Part shown: piece after piece, positions 1 through 7,999 of the stretch
Numbering within the stretch: position 1 is the first letter of the stretch
Layout of the letters: each line of letters opens with the position of its first letter
Source: Anaerotignum faecicola
GTDB taxonomy: Bacteria; Bacillota; Clostridia; Lachnospirales; Anaerotignaceae
DNA: 64,000 bases
Assembly (NCBI RefSeq): GCF_003865035.1
Contig: NZ_BHVZ01000004.1
Span: forward strand, 1-64,000
Direction of reading: 5' to 3'
The notes under the pieces: model-generated
What the model was told of the DNA's origin: nothing
Database searches by the model: none
Seen by the model: the letters and a program-made list of their open reading frames with translations, nothing else
Translations under genes and position numbers: made by a program

Positions 1-1
1 T

Positions 2-2386
2 CGTGTACTGTATCTCTCTCAACAACAACAACGGAGGAGGGCAGGGGAGCTTTATCGCGCGCTTCTGGATAAAAAGCCAAAGCAGGTGATTGAGGAGCTG
101 GTAAATTTCTATGATTATCTGGAAATTCAGCCGCTTGGCAACAACCGCTTTATGATTGAGTCTCCGAAGGTGGAAAGCGTACATTCCATGGAGGATATCA
201 TCGCCATCAATAAGCAGATTGTTGCATTGGGTGAGGAGCACAATAAGCCTGTTGTGGCAACCTGTGATGTGCATTTCATTGATCCGCAAGATGCCGCCTT
301 CCGTAAAATCATCATGGCGGCAGAAGGCTTTGCCGATGCGGACAAGCAGGCACCGCTTTATTTCCGCACCACAAAGGAGATGCTGAAGGAATTTACATAT
401 CTGGGCGAGGAAAAGGCGAGAGAAATCGTTATCACCAATACAAATAAGATTGCGGATATGATTGAGAAAATCAAGCCTATTCCCGATGATACCTTTCCCC
501 CGAAAATCGAAGGAGCAGATGAGGAGCTGCGCCAGATTTGTATGGATAAGGCAATTTCCATCTATGGCGACCCATTGCCTCCTATTGTGCAGGACAGATT
601 GGAAACAGAGCTGAATTCCATCATCAGCAATGGCTATGCAGTACTGTATATCATCGCACAGAAGCTGGTTTGGAAATCCGTTGCAGATGGGTATCTGGTT
701 GGTTCGCGAGGATCGGTTGGCTCGTCCTTTGCCGCAAATATGGCAGGGATTACGGAAGTAAACTCTCTGCCGCCGCACTATATCTGCGACCACTGCAAAT
801 ACTCCGATTTTGAATCGGAAACAGTAAAAGCGTTTGCGATGGAGGAGGCAAGCGGCTGTGATATGCCGGATAAGGACTGCCCTGTCTGCGGACATAAGCT
901 TAGAAAGGACGGGCATGATATTCCCTTCCAGACCTTTCTTGGGTTCGAAGGGGATAAAGAACCTGATATTGATTTGAACTTTTCTGGTGATTATCAGCAG
1001 CAGGCGCACGCCTATACTGAGGTGCTGTTCGGGAAGGGCAAGGTTTTCAAGGCAGGGACAATTGGTACATTGGCAGATAAAACAGCGTATGGCTTCGTCA
1101 AAAAATACTTTGATGCCAGAGAAATCACGCCGCATAATGCTGAAATTCAACGCCTGACAGAGGGATGCACAGGGGTCAAGCGTACCACGGGACAGCATCC
1201 CGGCGGTCTGATGGTTGTACCGAGCGACCATGATATTCATGAGTTCTGCCCGATTCAACGTCCTGCGAATGATGTGAATTCGACTGTTACGACAACGCAT
1301 TTTGATTATCATTCCATTTCGGGGCGTTTGCTGAAGCTTGACCTGCTGGGGCACGACGACCCGACGGTTATCCGTATGCTTTATGACCTGACGGGGGTCA
1401 ATCCGCAGGATGTGCCTCTGGGCGACCCGGAGACGATGTCTCTGTTTGAATCTCCCAAGGCTTTGGGTGTAACAGAAGAAGAAATCAACTGCAAGACAGG
1501 CACACTGGGGATTCCCGAATTTGGGACAAAATTCGTCCGCGGCATGCTGATTGATACGAAGCCGAAAACCTTTGCAGATTTACTGCGTATCTCCGGTCTG
1601 TCTCATGGGACGGACGTATGGTTGGGGAATGCGCAGACCCTGATTGAAAACGGCACGATTACGCTAAAGGAAACCATTTCCACACGAGACAGCATTATGA
1701 TTTACCTCATCAATAAGGGGGTAGAAAAGAAAAAATCCTTTAAAATCATGGAAAAGGTCAGAAAAGGGAAGGGGTTAACGGAAGAGGATATTGCCGATAT
1801 GAAGGCATCCGATGTGCCGGATTGGTATATTGAATCCTGTCAGAAGATTAAATATATGTTCCCGAAGGCGCACGCAGCAGCGTATGTTATGATGGCATTC
1901 CGCATTGCGTATTTCAAAATCAATTACCCCGAAGCGTATTATGCGTCCTATTTCTCAGTTCGTGCCTGTGATGATTTCGATTATTCCTGCATGTGTCAGG
2001 GCATTGATGTGGCAAGGGATGCCATTCGCGAAATTCAGGCGAAGGGGCAGGAGGCAACCGCAAAGGATAAAAATAAACAGACTGTTCTGGAAATTGTAGT
2101 TGAATTTTATGCAAGAGGGTTCAAATTCTGCCCGATTGACCTTTACCGTTCTGATGCGAAGAACTTCCTTCCGACAGAGGAGGGGCTTCTGCCGCCGTTC
2201 AGCTCTTTGCAGGGCTTAGGCGTGAATGCGGCGCAGAGCATTGTGGAAGGGAGAAAGGACGGTGAATTCAATACACTTGAGGAATTGAAGGAGCGCACCT
2301 CTCTGGGACGCTCGCTGATTGATCTGCTCAAGGAAAACGGTGTTTTGGACGGGATTCCCGAAACGAATCAGCTTTGTCTGTTCTGA
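2..2386 (+). CDS. polC: DNA polymerase III PolC-type alpha subunit, C-terminal part
   Basis: This is the C-terminal ~790 residues of the PolC-type replicative DNA polymerase; the 5' part is off the window and the frame is open from base 2. In order one sees the end of the PHP domain ([20 protein letters not shown]), a four-cysteine zinc finger (CDHC ... CPVCGHK), the palm with the metal-binding Asp pair in [11 protein letters not shown], and a C-terminal QLCLF, which fits a beta-clamp binding motif. Full PolC is about 1430 residues, so slightly over half is present. Recognisable homology starts at AGELYRALL (base 41). The ~13 codons before it do not resemble the conserved GSACEAGEL stretch, so the first 40 bases may be a contig edge or rearranged. 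The identity is secure. Confidence 0.97.
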   Translation, partial: RVLYLSQQQQRRRAGELYRALLDKKPKQVIEELVNFYDYLEIQPLGNNRFMIESPKVESVHSMEDIIAINKQIVALGEEHNKPVVATCDVHFIDPQDAAFRKIIMAAEGFADADKQAPLYFRTTKEMLKEFTYLGEEKAREIVITNTNKIADMIEKIKPIPDDTFPPKIEGADEELRQICMDKAISIYGDPLPPIVQDRLETELNSIISNGYAVLYIIAQKLVWKSVADGYLVGSRGSVGSSFAANMAGITEVNSLPPHYICDHCKYSDFESETVKAFAMEEASGCDMPDKDCPVCGHKLRKDGHDIPFQTFLGFEGDKEPDIDLNFSGDYQQQAHAYTEVLFGKGKVFKAGTIGTLADKTAYGFVKKYFDAREITPHNAEIQRLTEGCTGVKRTTGQHPGGLMVVPSDHDIHEFCPIQRPANDVNSTVTTTHFDYHSISGRLLKLDLLGHDDPTVIRMLYDLTGVNPQDVPLGDPETMSLFESPKALGVTEEEINCKTGTLGIPEFGTKFVRGMLIDTKPKTFADLLRISGLSHGTDVWLGNAQTLIENGTITLKETISTRDSIMIYLINKGVEKKKSFKIMEKVRKGKGLTEEDIADMKASDVPDWYIESCQKIKYMFPKAHAAAYVMMAFRIAYFKINYPEAYYASYFSVRACDDFDYSCMCQGIDVARDAIREIQAKGQEATAKDKNKQTVLEIVVEFYARGFKFCPIDLYRSDAKNFLPTEEGLLPPFSSLQGLGVNAAQSIVEGRKDGEFNTLEELKERTSLGRSLIDLLKENGVLDGIPETNQLCLF

Positions 2387-2412
2387 TAAATAAAAAAAAT
2401 AAAAAAGAGGCA

Positions 2413-2460
2413 AAAGAAAAAGCAGTCTGCGAAGCATTTCGTAAACTGCTTTCTTTTTTT
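2413..2460 (+). terminator. Rho-independent terminator after polC
   Basis: A hairpin with arms around AGCAGT (2421-2426) and ACTGCT (2445-2450), extended by A/T pairs and followed by a T-run to 2460. It sits 27 bases after the polC stop. On the other strand it also closes the DUF1836 gene, so it may work both ways. Confidence 0.85.
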
Positions 2461-2469
2461 GAAAATTAC

Positions 2470-3051
2470 TTAAAAATAGGCATCCAGCGCATGCTCTGCC
2501 AGCTGCTTTTCCGTATTCGCGCGAATGACAAGTCCCAGAACCAGAAGAATCCGCCGTAGCTCTCTGTCCTCGCAGCCAAGCATAATATCCTTCCCATAGA
2601 AGGAGTCATCTGCCTTATTTTCCGCCATATTGGCAAGATAAGCATAGGTGCTTTTCTGCAATGCAACAAAGCCTGCGTAAATCGTTTCAATCTGCTGTGC
2701 CTGCTTTTCTGCATCCGGCTCTGCCAATGCAACATGAAACAGTACACCAATATCCTTAATGGAAAGGATGGCTTTCAGATGATAAATCATGATTAAAAGC
2801 ATCAAATGGGTACGGCTATATTTTTTCTTCACCGGAGGGGGGAAAATCTTCGCCTTGGTGTAGTTGTTAATCATGGTTTTTGTAAGGATTTTATCCGTTT
2901 CATTTCGTTTATACCGCGCTAAGCCCTTATCCATAAATGTTGTCACCTGATCCATATACAAATCTATGGTAGGAATATCCGCAATCTCGATGACATCCGC
3001 GGTACGAATCTGTGCGGCATAGCGTTCAATCACTTCATTAAATGTGTTCAT
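2470..3051 (-). CDS. DUF1836 family protein, probable DNA-binding regulator
   Basis: A 193-residue protein that fits the DUF1836 family in length and signature: an N-terminal IDLYMDQVTTFMD stretch, then LTKTMINNYTKAKIFPPPVKKKYSRTH, which resembles a winged or MerR-like helix-turn-helix, then a helical C-terminal half. B. subtilis YkrK, which I recall as belonging to this family, is a transcriptional repressor; applying that role here is inference. The gene is convergent with polC and divergent from trhA. The 180-base gap to trhA holds palindromes and a repeated TCGCAAG element that could be its operators, so autoregulation and control of trhA are plausible. Confidence 0.8.
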   Translation of the reverse strand: MNTFNEVIERYAAQIRTADVIEIADIPTIDLYMDQVTTFMDKGLARYKRNETDKILTKTMINNYTKAKIFPPPVKKKYSRTHLMLLIMIYHLKAILSIKDIGVLFHVALAEPDAEKQAQQIETIYAGFVALQKSTYAYLANMAENKADDSFYGKDIMLGCEDRELRRILLVLGLVIRANTEKQLAEHALDAYF

Positions 3052-3094
3052 GGGTTCTCACCTCAATTTCAAAAATATTCATATTCTTCATTAT

Positions 3095-3198
3095 ATAGTA
3101 TTTCATACTATGTCGCAAGTTTTTCTTAAAAAATTTCAGGAATCCCTTGAAATGGCAAACATAATGTGATACTATACCTATATCGCAAGATGTAGTAT
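3095..3198. promoter_or_regulatory. Candidate operators in the DUF1836/trhA divergent region
   Basis: Three patterns are visible. ATAGTAT-TTC-ATACTAT (3095-3111) is a perfect 7-bp palindrome. A second pair, ATACTA (3169-3174) and TAGTAT (3193-3198), is spread over the trhA -10 region. TATGTCGCAAG (3109-3119) recurs as TATATCGCAAG (3179-3189). Paired sites on both sides of a divergent promoter region suggest operator sites for the adjacent DUF1836 regulator; this is inference. Confidence 0.5.
3147..3175 (+). promoter_or_regulatory. Sigma-A-type promoter for trhA
   Basis: TTGAAA (3147-3152), 17 bases, then TACTAT (3170-3175). The -10 overlaps one arm of the ATACTA/TAGTAT repeat, as expected if a repressor binds there. 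Confidence 0.5.
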
Positions 3199-3230
3199 TA
3201 AAAACTACTTGATATAAGGGAGATGAAATT

Positions 3231-3893
3231 ATGGAAACAGTAATCGGGAAAAAAATGAAATTTCGTGCAAGAGATTCGCTTAGCGCACTGACGCATTTTA
3301 TCGGCTTTCTGGCGGTGATTCCGCCTGTTATCTGCTTGCTGGAACGATCGGAAACAACGGCGCAGGTGGTTTCCTTCGCAATCTTCGGCATTTCTCTGCT
3401 TTTGCTATATGGTGCAAGCACAATTTATCATACCCTGTGCCTTGCTCCCGAAAAAATTGCGTTTTTAAGACGAATTGACCACATGATGATTTTCGTTTTA
3501 ATCGCAGGAACCTATACACCTGTCTGCATGGTAATCCTCCCCGGTATATGGGGAAAGGCTTTGCTTGCGGCAGTATGGGGGATTGCAATTTTCGGCATTT
3601 TTATGAAAATCTTCTGGATGAATGCACCGCGTTGGCTCTCTACGCTGATTTATGTCGGCATGGGCTGGCTTGCGGTTGCGGCGTTTATTCCGTTGAAAAG
3701 AGCCATCGGCTGGGGCGGACTGGGGATGCTTCTGGCAGGCGGCATTGTGTATACCATCGGTGCGGTGATTTATGCGCTGAAAAAGCCCAATCTCGCGATT
3801 CTGAAAAGCTTCGGCTTCCATGAGATTTTCCATGTATTCGTAATGCTTGGCTCTGCTTTCCATATCGCATTTATGTTTTTATATGTTCTGTAA
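3231..3893 (+). CDS. trhA: Hemolysin III / PAQR-family membrane protein TrhA
   Basis: A 220-residue integral membrane protein of the hemolysin III (YqfA/YplQ, TrhA) branch of the PAQR superfamily, which is linked in bacteria to membrane homeostasis. Seven hydrophobic segments can be traced. The family signature residues are present: ALTHFIGF in segment 1, GASTIYHT in segment 2, RRIDHMMIFVLIAGTYTP after it, and FHEIFHVFVMLGSAFHI near the end. The His/Ser/Asp set of these motifs forms the putative zinc site of the family. The start is an ATG preceded by AAGGGAGATG. The gene is probably monocistronic, bounded by the GGCATCT hairpin at 3953. The physiological substrate is not established. Confidence 0.93.
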   Translation: METVIGKKMKFRARDSLSALTHFIGFLAVIPPVICLLERSETTAQVVSFAIFGISLLLLYGASTIYHTLCLAPEKIAFLRRIDHMMIFVLIAGTYTPVCMVILPGIWGKALLAAVWGIAIFGIFMKIFWMNAPRWLSTLIYVGMGWLAVAAFIPLKRAIGWGGLGMLLAGGIVYTIGAVIYALKKPNLAILKSFGFHEIFHVFVMLGSAFHIAFMFLYVL

Positions 3894-3915
3894 TGGTATT
3901 TTAATCTTCTTTTCG

Positions 3916-3943
3916 TTGACAATTTCATAAAAAATGTTAAAAT
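3916..3943 (+). promoter_or_regulatory. Promoter of the ABC exporter operon
   Basis: TTGACA (3916-3921), 16 bases, TAAAAT (3938-3943). The -35 is perfect. Transcription would begin near 3950, directly before two successive hairpins and about 110 bases before the first ABC gene. Confidence 0.65.
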
Positions 3944-3952
3944 AAAGTATCG

Positions 3953-3980
3953 GGCATCTTTTCAGATGCCTGACTTTTTT
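3953..3980 (+). terminator. Hairpin plus T-run at the start of the exporter leader
   Basis: A perfect stem GGCATCT (3953-3959) / AGATGCC (3964-3970) with a TTTC loop, followed by TGACTTTTTT. It can end trhA transcription. It also lies at the very 5' end of any transcript from the promoter at 3916, where it could shield the leader. Confidence 0.7.
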
Positions 3981-3992
3981 AGCAAGAACGAA

Positions 3993-4033
3993 AAAAACTG
4001 CCCTTAAGCGAATGGCTTACTGCGGCAGTTTTT
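3993..4033 (+). promoter_or_regulatory. Candidate attenuator before the ABC exporter genes
   Basis: AAAAACTGCC (3993-4002) pairs perfectly with GGCAGTTTTT (4024-4033). Inside the loop TAAGC (4005-4009) pairs with GCTTA (4015-4019). The U-stretch of the outer 3' arm makes it terminator-like. It lies between a good promoter and the exporter genes. A 13-codon ORF (3966-4007, MPDFFSKNEKNCP) ends inside the 5' arm, so a stalled ribosome could open the hairpin. That ORF has no clear ribosome binding site, so the leader-peptide idea is tentative. Confidence 0.5.
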
Positions 4034-4059
4034 ATGTAGAAAAAAGAAGAGGTGAAAAA

Positions 4060-5799
4060 ATGAAAAGACTATGGGAATATATGAAGCCCTATAAAAGGCT
4101 GGCGATTTTGGCACCCATTTTAATGCTTTTGGAGGTTGGAGCAGAGCTTGCCATGCCAAAGCTGATGACCTTTATGATCAACCAAGGGGTCGGCACAGGA
4201 AACACTGCCATCATTACAAAAACGGGGATTGAAATGCTCGTGATTGCGATTATCGGTATCATCGGCGGCATTGGGTGCTTAATCTGCGCAACACTGGTTA
4301 GTCAGAGAACGGGGACAGACCTTAGACGTGCGGCGTTTGAAAAGATACAGGAGTTTTCTTTCCATAATATTGATACCTTTTCCACACCGTCTTTGATTAC
4401 CCGTCTGACAAATGACATCACACAGATTCAGCTGGTGATTATGATCTGTCTGCGGATGTTGGTGCGTTCTCCCTTGCTCTGTATCGGCAGTATCATCATG
4501 GCATTTTCCATAAACGCAAAAATTGCGGGCATGTTTTTGATTGTGGTGGTTTTGCTTGCTATTGCAGTTTATCTGATTCTGCGTGTGGCAATTCCAAAAT
4601 TCAAGCTAGTGCAGGAAAAGCTCGATAAGGTAAATACAGTAATGCGGGAATGTCTTGCAGGGATTCGCGTGGTAAAAGCCTTTGTGCGCCATGATTATGA
4701 AGTCGAAAAATTTAATGAGGCCAATCAGGATTATAAAGAAACCACCGTCAGTGCGTTTCGCATGATGCTTTTGATGTCTCCTGTAATGATGATTTTGGTA
4801 AACGGCACAATCATCGGGATTCTTTGGTTTGGTGGCTTACAGACGCAGGCAGGAAGTATGCGTGTGGAGGAAATCATGGCTTGCATTACCTATTTGATGC
4901 AGATGATGATGGCAGCAATGCTTCTGGCGATGAACTTTATGTTTATTTCCAGAGCAAAAATTTCTACAGACCGTCTGGAAGAAATTCTGGATACGGTTGT
5001 AGATATTGCAGACCCCAAGGAACCCAAGCAACCGGCAAGAGCAGAGGGGCGTGTGGAATACCGCCATGTTTCCTATCGCTATAAGCTTGGCAGCGGTGAC
5101 CCTGTTCTGGATGATATCAGCTTTACGGCAGAGCCGGGGCAGACTGTCGGGATTCTGGGCGAAACAGGCTCCGGCAAATCAACTCTTGTGAACCTTCTGC
5201 CCCGATTGTATGACGTAACGGACGGACAGATTCTGGTGGATGGGATTGATGTGCGCGATTATGCGATTCACGATTTGCGTAAGCGTGTTGCCGTTGTTCT
5301 GCAGGAGACCATTCTATTCTCCGGTACAATTCGTGAAAATATTAAGTGGGGCAAGCCTGATGCAACCGATGAGGAAATCATTGCGGCGGCAAAAGCGGCG
5401 CAGGCGCATGATTTTATTATGGAACTGCCCGATCAATATGATACGGAGCTGGGGCAGAGGGGTGTCAATGTTTCGGGTGGACAGAAGCAGCGTATTTCCA
5501 TCGCAAGAGCATTGATTCAGAACCCGAATATTATTATTTTTGATGACAGCACCAGTGCAGTCGATTCCCTGACGGAAAAACGGATTCGGCAGGCGATGAA
5601 AACCTCTCACAGCGGCTGTACGAAGTTCATCATCGCGCAGCGCATCAGCTCTGTTCGGGATGCAGATAAGATTCTGGTTCTTGGCGGCGGCAAAATCGTT
5701 GCAGAAGGTAACCATAAATATCTTATGGAAACTAGCACGGAATATCAGGAAATCCTTGCCTCTCAGATGAAGAAGGGAGTGATGGCAGATGGCGAATGA
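4060..5799 (+). CDS. ABC-type multidrug/lipid exporter half-transporter, degenerate-site subunit
   Basis: A 579-residue half-transporter with six membrane segments (about residues 15-310) fused to a nucleotide-binding domain. Walker A GETGSGKS lies near residue 367, the Q-loop is VLQETILFSG, the signature VSGGQ lies near 470 and the Walker B is IIIFDD near 490. The usual catalytic glutamate after Walker B is Asp (FDDSTS rather than LDEATS), the hallmark of the degenerate site in heterodimeric exporters such as BmrCD or TM287/288. The start is set at 4060, with AGAAGAGGTG eight bases upstream. An in-frame ATG at 4012 lies inside the attenuator hairpin and lacks a ribosome binding site. The gene overlaps its partner by 11 bases. 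The substrate is unknown. Confidence 0.92.
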   Translation: MKRLWEYMKPYKRLAILAPILMLLEVGAELAMPKLMTFMINQGVGTGNTAIITKTGIEMLVIAIIGIIGGIGCLICATLVSQRTGTDLRRAAFEKIQEFSFHNIDTFSTPSLITRLTNDITQIQLVIMICLRMLVRSPLLCIGSIIMAFSINAKIAGMFLIVVVLLAIAVYLILRVAIPKFKLVQEKLDKVNTVMRECLAGIRVVKAFVRHDYEVEKFNEANQDYKETTVSAFRMMLLMSPVMMILVNGTIIGILWFGGLQTQAGSMRVEEIMACITYLMQMMMAAMLLAMNFMFISRAKISTDRLEEILDTVVDIADPKEPKQPARAEGRVEYRHVSYRYKLGSGDPVLDDISFTAEPGQTVGILGETGSGKSTLVNLLPRLYDVTDGQILVDGIDVRDYAIHDLRKRVAVVLQETILFSGTIRENIKWGKPDATDEEIIAAAKAAQAHDFIMELPDQYDTELGQRGVNVSGGQKQRISIARALIQNPNIIIFDDSTSAVDSLTEKRIRQAMKTSHSGCTKFIIAQRISSVRDADKILVLGGGKIVAEGNHKYLMETSTEYQEILASQMKKGVMADGE

Positions 5800-7609
5800 A
5801 AATACAAGAAAACGCCCCGGCGGTCCCGGCGGACCGAGAGGAATGTTTGCGCACGGGAAACCGAAAAACACAGGAAAGACCATCCTTCGTCTCTGCGGCT
5901 ACCTCGTAAGATTCTGGCCTTTGATTCTGATTTCCGTTATCTGTATTGCACTTACAACCCTTGGTACGGTTTACGCAACCAGCCTGATTGGTGTTGCGAT
6001 TGATAAATATATTTCCGTATTCGATTTTACAGGACTTTGGAGGATTTGTCTGGAGCTGCTGCTGATTTATCTGACAGCCTCTTTTGCAACATGGCTTTAC
6101 AGCTATCTGATGTTGAAGGTAGGGCAGGAAACGGTTGCGACGCTCCGCAGGGAAATTTTTGAAAAATTCCAAAGACTGCCTCTGAAATATTTTGACAAAA
6201 CCACACATGGTGAACTAATGAGCCGTGTAACAAATGATGTTGATAATATTTCCATGTGCCTGAACAGCAGCATTTCGCAAATTCTGCAAAGTATCCTGAC
6301 CGTTATCGGCACCTTTGCCATGATGCTCTATCTGAGTATTCCGCTGACAATTGCGACCATTGTAACCATTCCGTTAATGCTTCTTGTGACAAAATGGGTA
6401 ACAAGCCATTCCAGAAAATACTTCAAGGCAAAGCAAGAGGAGCTTGGTAAGCTGAACGGGCATATTGAAGAAATCATTTCCGGACAGAAGGTTGTAAAGG
6501 TATTCAGCCGAGAGGAAGAAGAAATTCATAAATTTGAAAAGCTGAACGATGCACTGCTTGCAAAAAGCGTACGCGCGGAGGTTTTCTCCGGCTCCATCGG
6601 GCCTATTATGACGGCAATCAATAACATGACCTACGCCATTGTGGTTGCGGTCGGCGGGATTCTGATGGTTATCGGCAACGGCATGACATTGGGGATTATC
6701 TCCAACTTTATCATTTATTCCAAGCAGTTTGCAAGACCGCTGACGGAGCTTGCCAATCAGGTGAATACGATTCTCTCTGCTATGGCAGGGGCGGAGCGTG
6801 TGTTTGAGGTTCTGGATGAGGAGGAAGAAAAGCCTGATGCTCCCGATGCTTACGAAATGGGCGAAATTGAAGGGGATGTTGAACTAAAGGATGTCAGCTT
6901 CTCCTATGAGAAAGGACATCCCATTTTGAAGCACATCAACCTCTACGCAAGGCCGGGGCAGACCATTGCCTTTGTCGGCCCGACCGGCGCAGGAAAAACT
7001 ACAATTATCAACCTGCTGACGCGTTTTTACGATATCGACAGCGGCTCCATCACCATTGACGGGCATGATATTTATCAGACCAAGCGGGACAGCCTGCGTT
7101 CTGCCTTGAGTATCGTTTTGCAGGATACCTATCTTTTTACCGACTCCATCAAGGAGAATATCCGTTACGGCAGACTGAACGCAACAGACGAGGAAATCAA
7201 GGCGGCAGCAAAGCTTGCCAATGCACATGAATTTATCCGCAGACTGCCTGATGGCTATGATACCATGCTGACGGACGGCGGCGGCAACCTCAGTCAGGGA
7301 CAGCGGCAAATGATTTCCATTGCACGCGCTATTCTGGCAAATCCATCCGTACTGATTCTGGATGAAGCAACCAGCAGTGTGGACACCCGTACAGAGGTGA
7401 AAATTCAGGAGGCAATGCACAACCTGATGAAGGGCAGAACAAATTTTGTGATTGCACACCGCCTGAGCACTATCAAGGATGCGGATTTAATCGCCGTTGT
7501 AGAGCATGGGGAGATTATCGAAAGAGGCAATCATGAGCAGCTGATGGCGAAAAAGGGCTTTTATTATAACCTGTATACAAATCAGTTTGACCAAAATGAA
7601 GCAGTATAA
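5789..7609 (+). CDS. ABC-type multidrug/lipid exporter half-transporter, catalytic subunit
   Basis: A 606-residue partner of the preceding half-transporter, with the same membrane-domain plus ATPase layout. The extra N-terminal tail is rich in Arg, Gly and Pro. Walker A GPTGAGKTT lies near residue 397, the signature is LSQGQ near 501 and the Walker B ILDEATSSVD near 521 keeps the catalytic Glu. The non-canonical LSQGQ faces the partner's degenerate ATP site in the heterodimer, which matches the partner's Asp substitution. ATGGCGAATGA at 5789 overlaps the upstream stop, so translation is coupled. Together the two genes encode one heterodimeric exporter; efflux of drugs, peptides or lipids cannot be told apart from sequence. 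Confidence 0.93.
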   Translation: MANENTRKRPGGPGGPRGMFAHGKPKNTGKTILRLCGYLVRFWPLILISVICIALTTLGTVYATSLIGVAIDKYISVFDFTGLWRICLELLLIYLTASFATWLYSYLMLKVGQETVATLRREIFEKFQRLPLKYFDKTTHGELMSRVTNDVDNISMCLNSSISQILQSILTVIGTFAMMLYLSIPLTIATIVTIPLMLLVTKWVTSHSRKYFKAKQEELGKLNGHIEEIISGQKVVKVFSREEEEIHKFEKLNDALLAKSVRAEVFSGSIGPIMTAINNMTYAIVVAVGGILMVIGNGMTLGIISNFIIYSKQFARPLTELANQVNTILSAMAGAERVFEVLDEEEEKPDAPDAYEMGEIEGDVELKDVSFSYEKGHPILKHINLYARPGQTIAFVGPTGAGKTTIINLLTRFYDIDSGSITIDGHDIYQTKRDSLRSALSIVLQDTYLFTDSIKENIRYGRLNATDEEIKAAAKLANAHEFIRRLPDGYDTMLTDGGGNLSQGQRQMISIARAILANPSVLILDEATSSVDTRTEVKIQEAMHNLMKGRTNFVIAHRLSTIKDADLIAVVEHGEIIERGNHEQLMAKKGFYYNLYTNQFDQNEAV

Positions 7610-7662
7610 CAAAAACCCTGCATAATGTAGATTGTATTCTTTTAAAAGTTCCCCAAAAATGC

Positions 7663-7691
7663 TTGATTTATTTTGGTGAATATGATATAAA
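7663..7691 (+). promoter_or_regulatory. Promoter of the leuS T-box transcript
   Basis: TTGATT (7663-7668), 17 bases, TATAAA (7686-7691), a few bases before the first conserved T-box stem I sequence. Confidence 0.65.
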
Positions 7692-7697
7692 TGTATT

Positions 7698-7945
7698 TGT
7701 ATAAAGACACTGATGAGGAAAAATAAGCTTTTTTATTTTCTTACAGAGAGCCGTCGGTTGGTGCGAGGGGGCAGAAAAGAGAAGCAAAACTGGCCTCGGA
7801 GTTCTGTTCTGAAAATGTATGACATGAGTAGGATGCAGCGGCAGCCACCGTTATCGGTTTTGAGCGTGCTTGCTTTTTCGGCAGGCAAACTAGAGTGGTA
7901 ACACGGAGTATCCCTTCGTCTCTAACTGAGACGAAGGGATTTTTA
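7698..7945 (+). promoter_or_regulatory. T-box leader (tRNA-Leu sensing) of leuS
   Basis: A T-box riboswitch that senses the charging of tRNA and controls leuS by antitermination. Stem I marks are GATGAGGA near 7711, then CAGAGAGCC and GGTTGGTG (7744-7763). CTC at 7795-7797 (in ggcCTCgga) is the likely specifier codon, a Leu codon in agreement with the downstream gene. The T-box sequence AGAGTGGTAACACGG spans 7892-7906. The terminator has 13-bp arms (7910-7922 and 7928-7940) and a T-run. Low charged tRNA-Leu should favour the antiterminator and raise leuS expression. The class is certain; the specifier is assigned by eye. Confidence 0.93.
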
Positions 7946-7999
7946 GGTTTCACAAACAAGAAAAATCAAAAAACACTGTTTTTTAAGGAGGAATTTACT

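Noticed and set aside
4012..4059. Upstream ATG extending the first ABC half-transporter by 16 residues
   Set aside because: It lies in the loop of the attenuator hairpin without a ribosome binding site; the ATG at 4060 has a good one and the family start.
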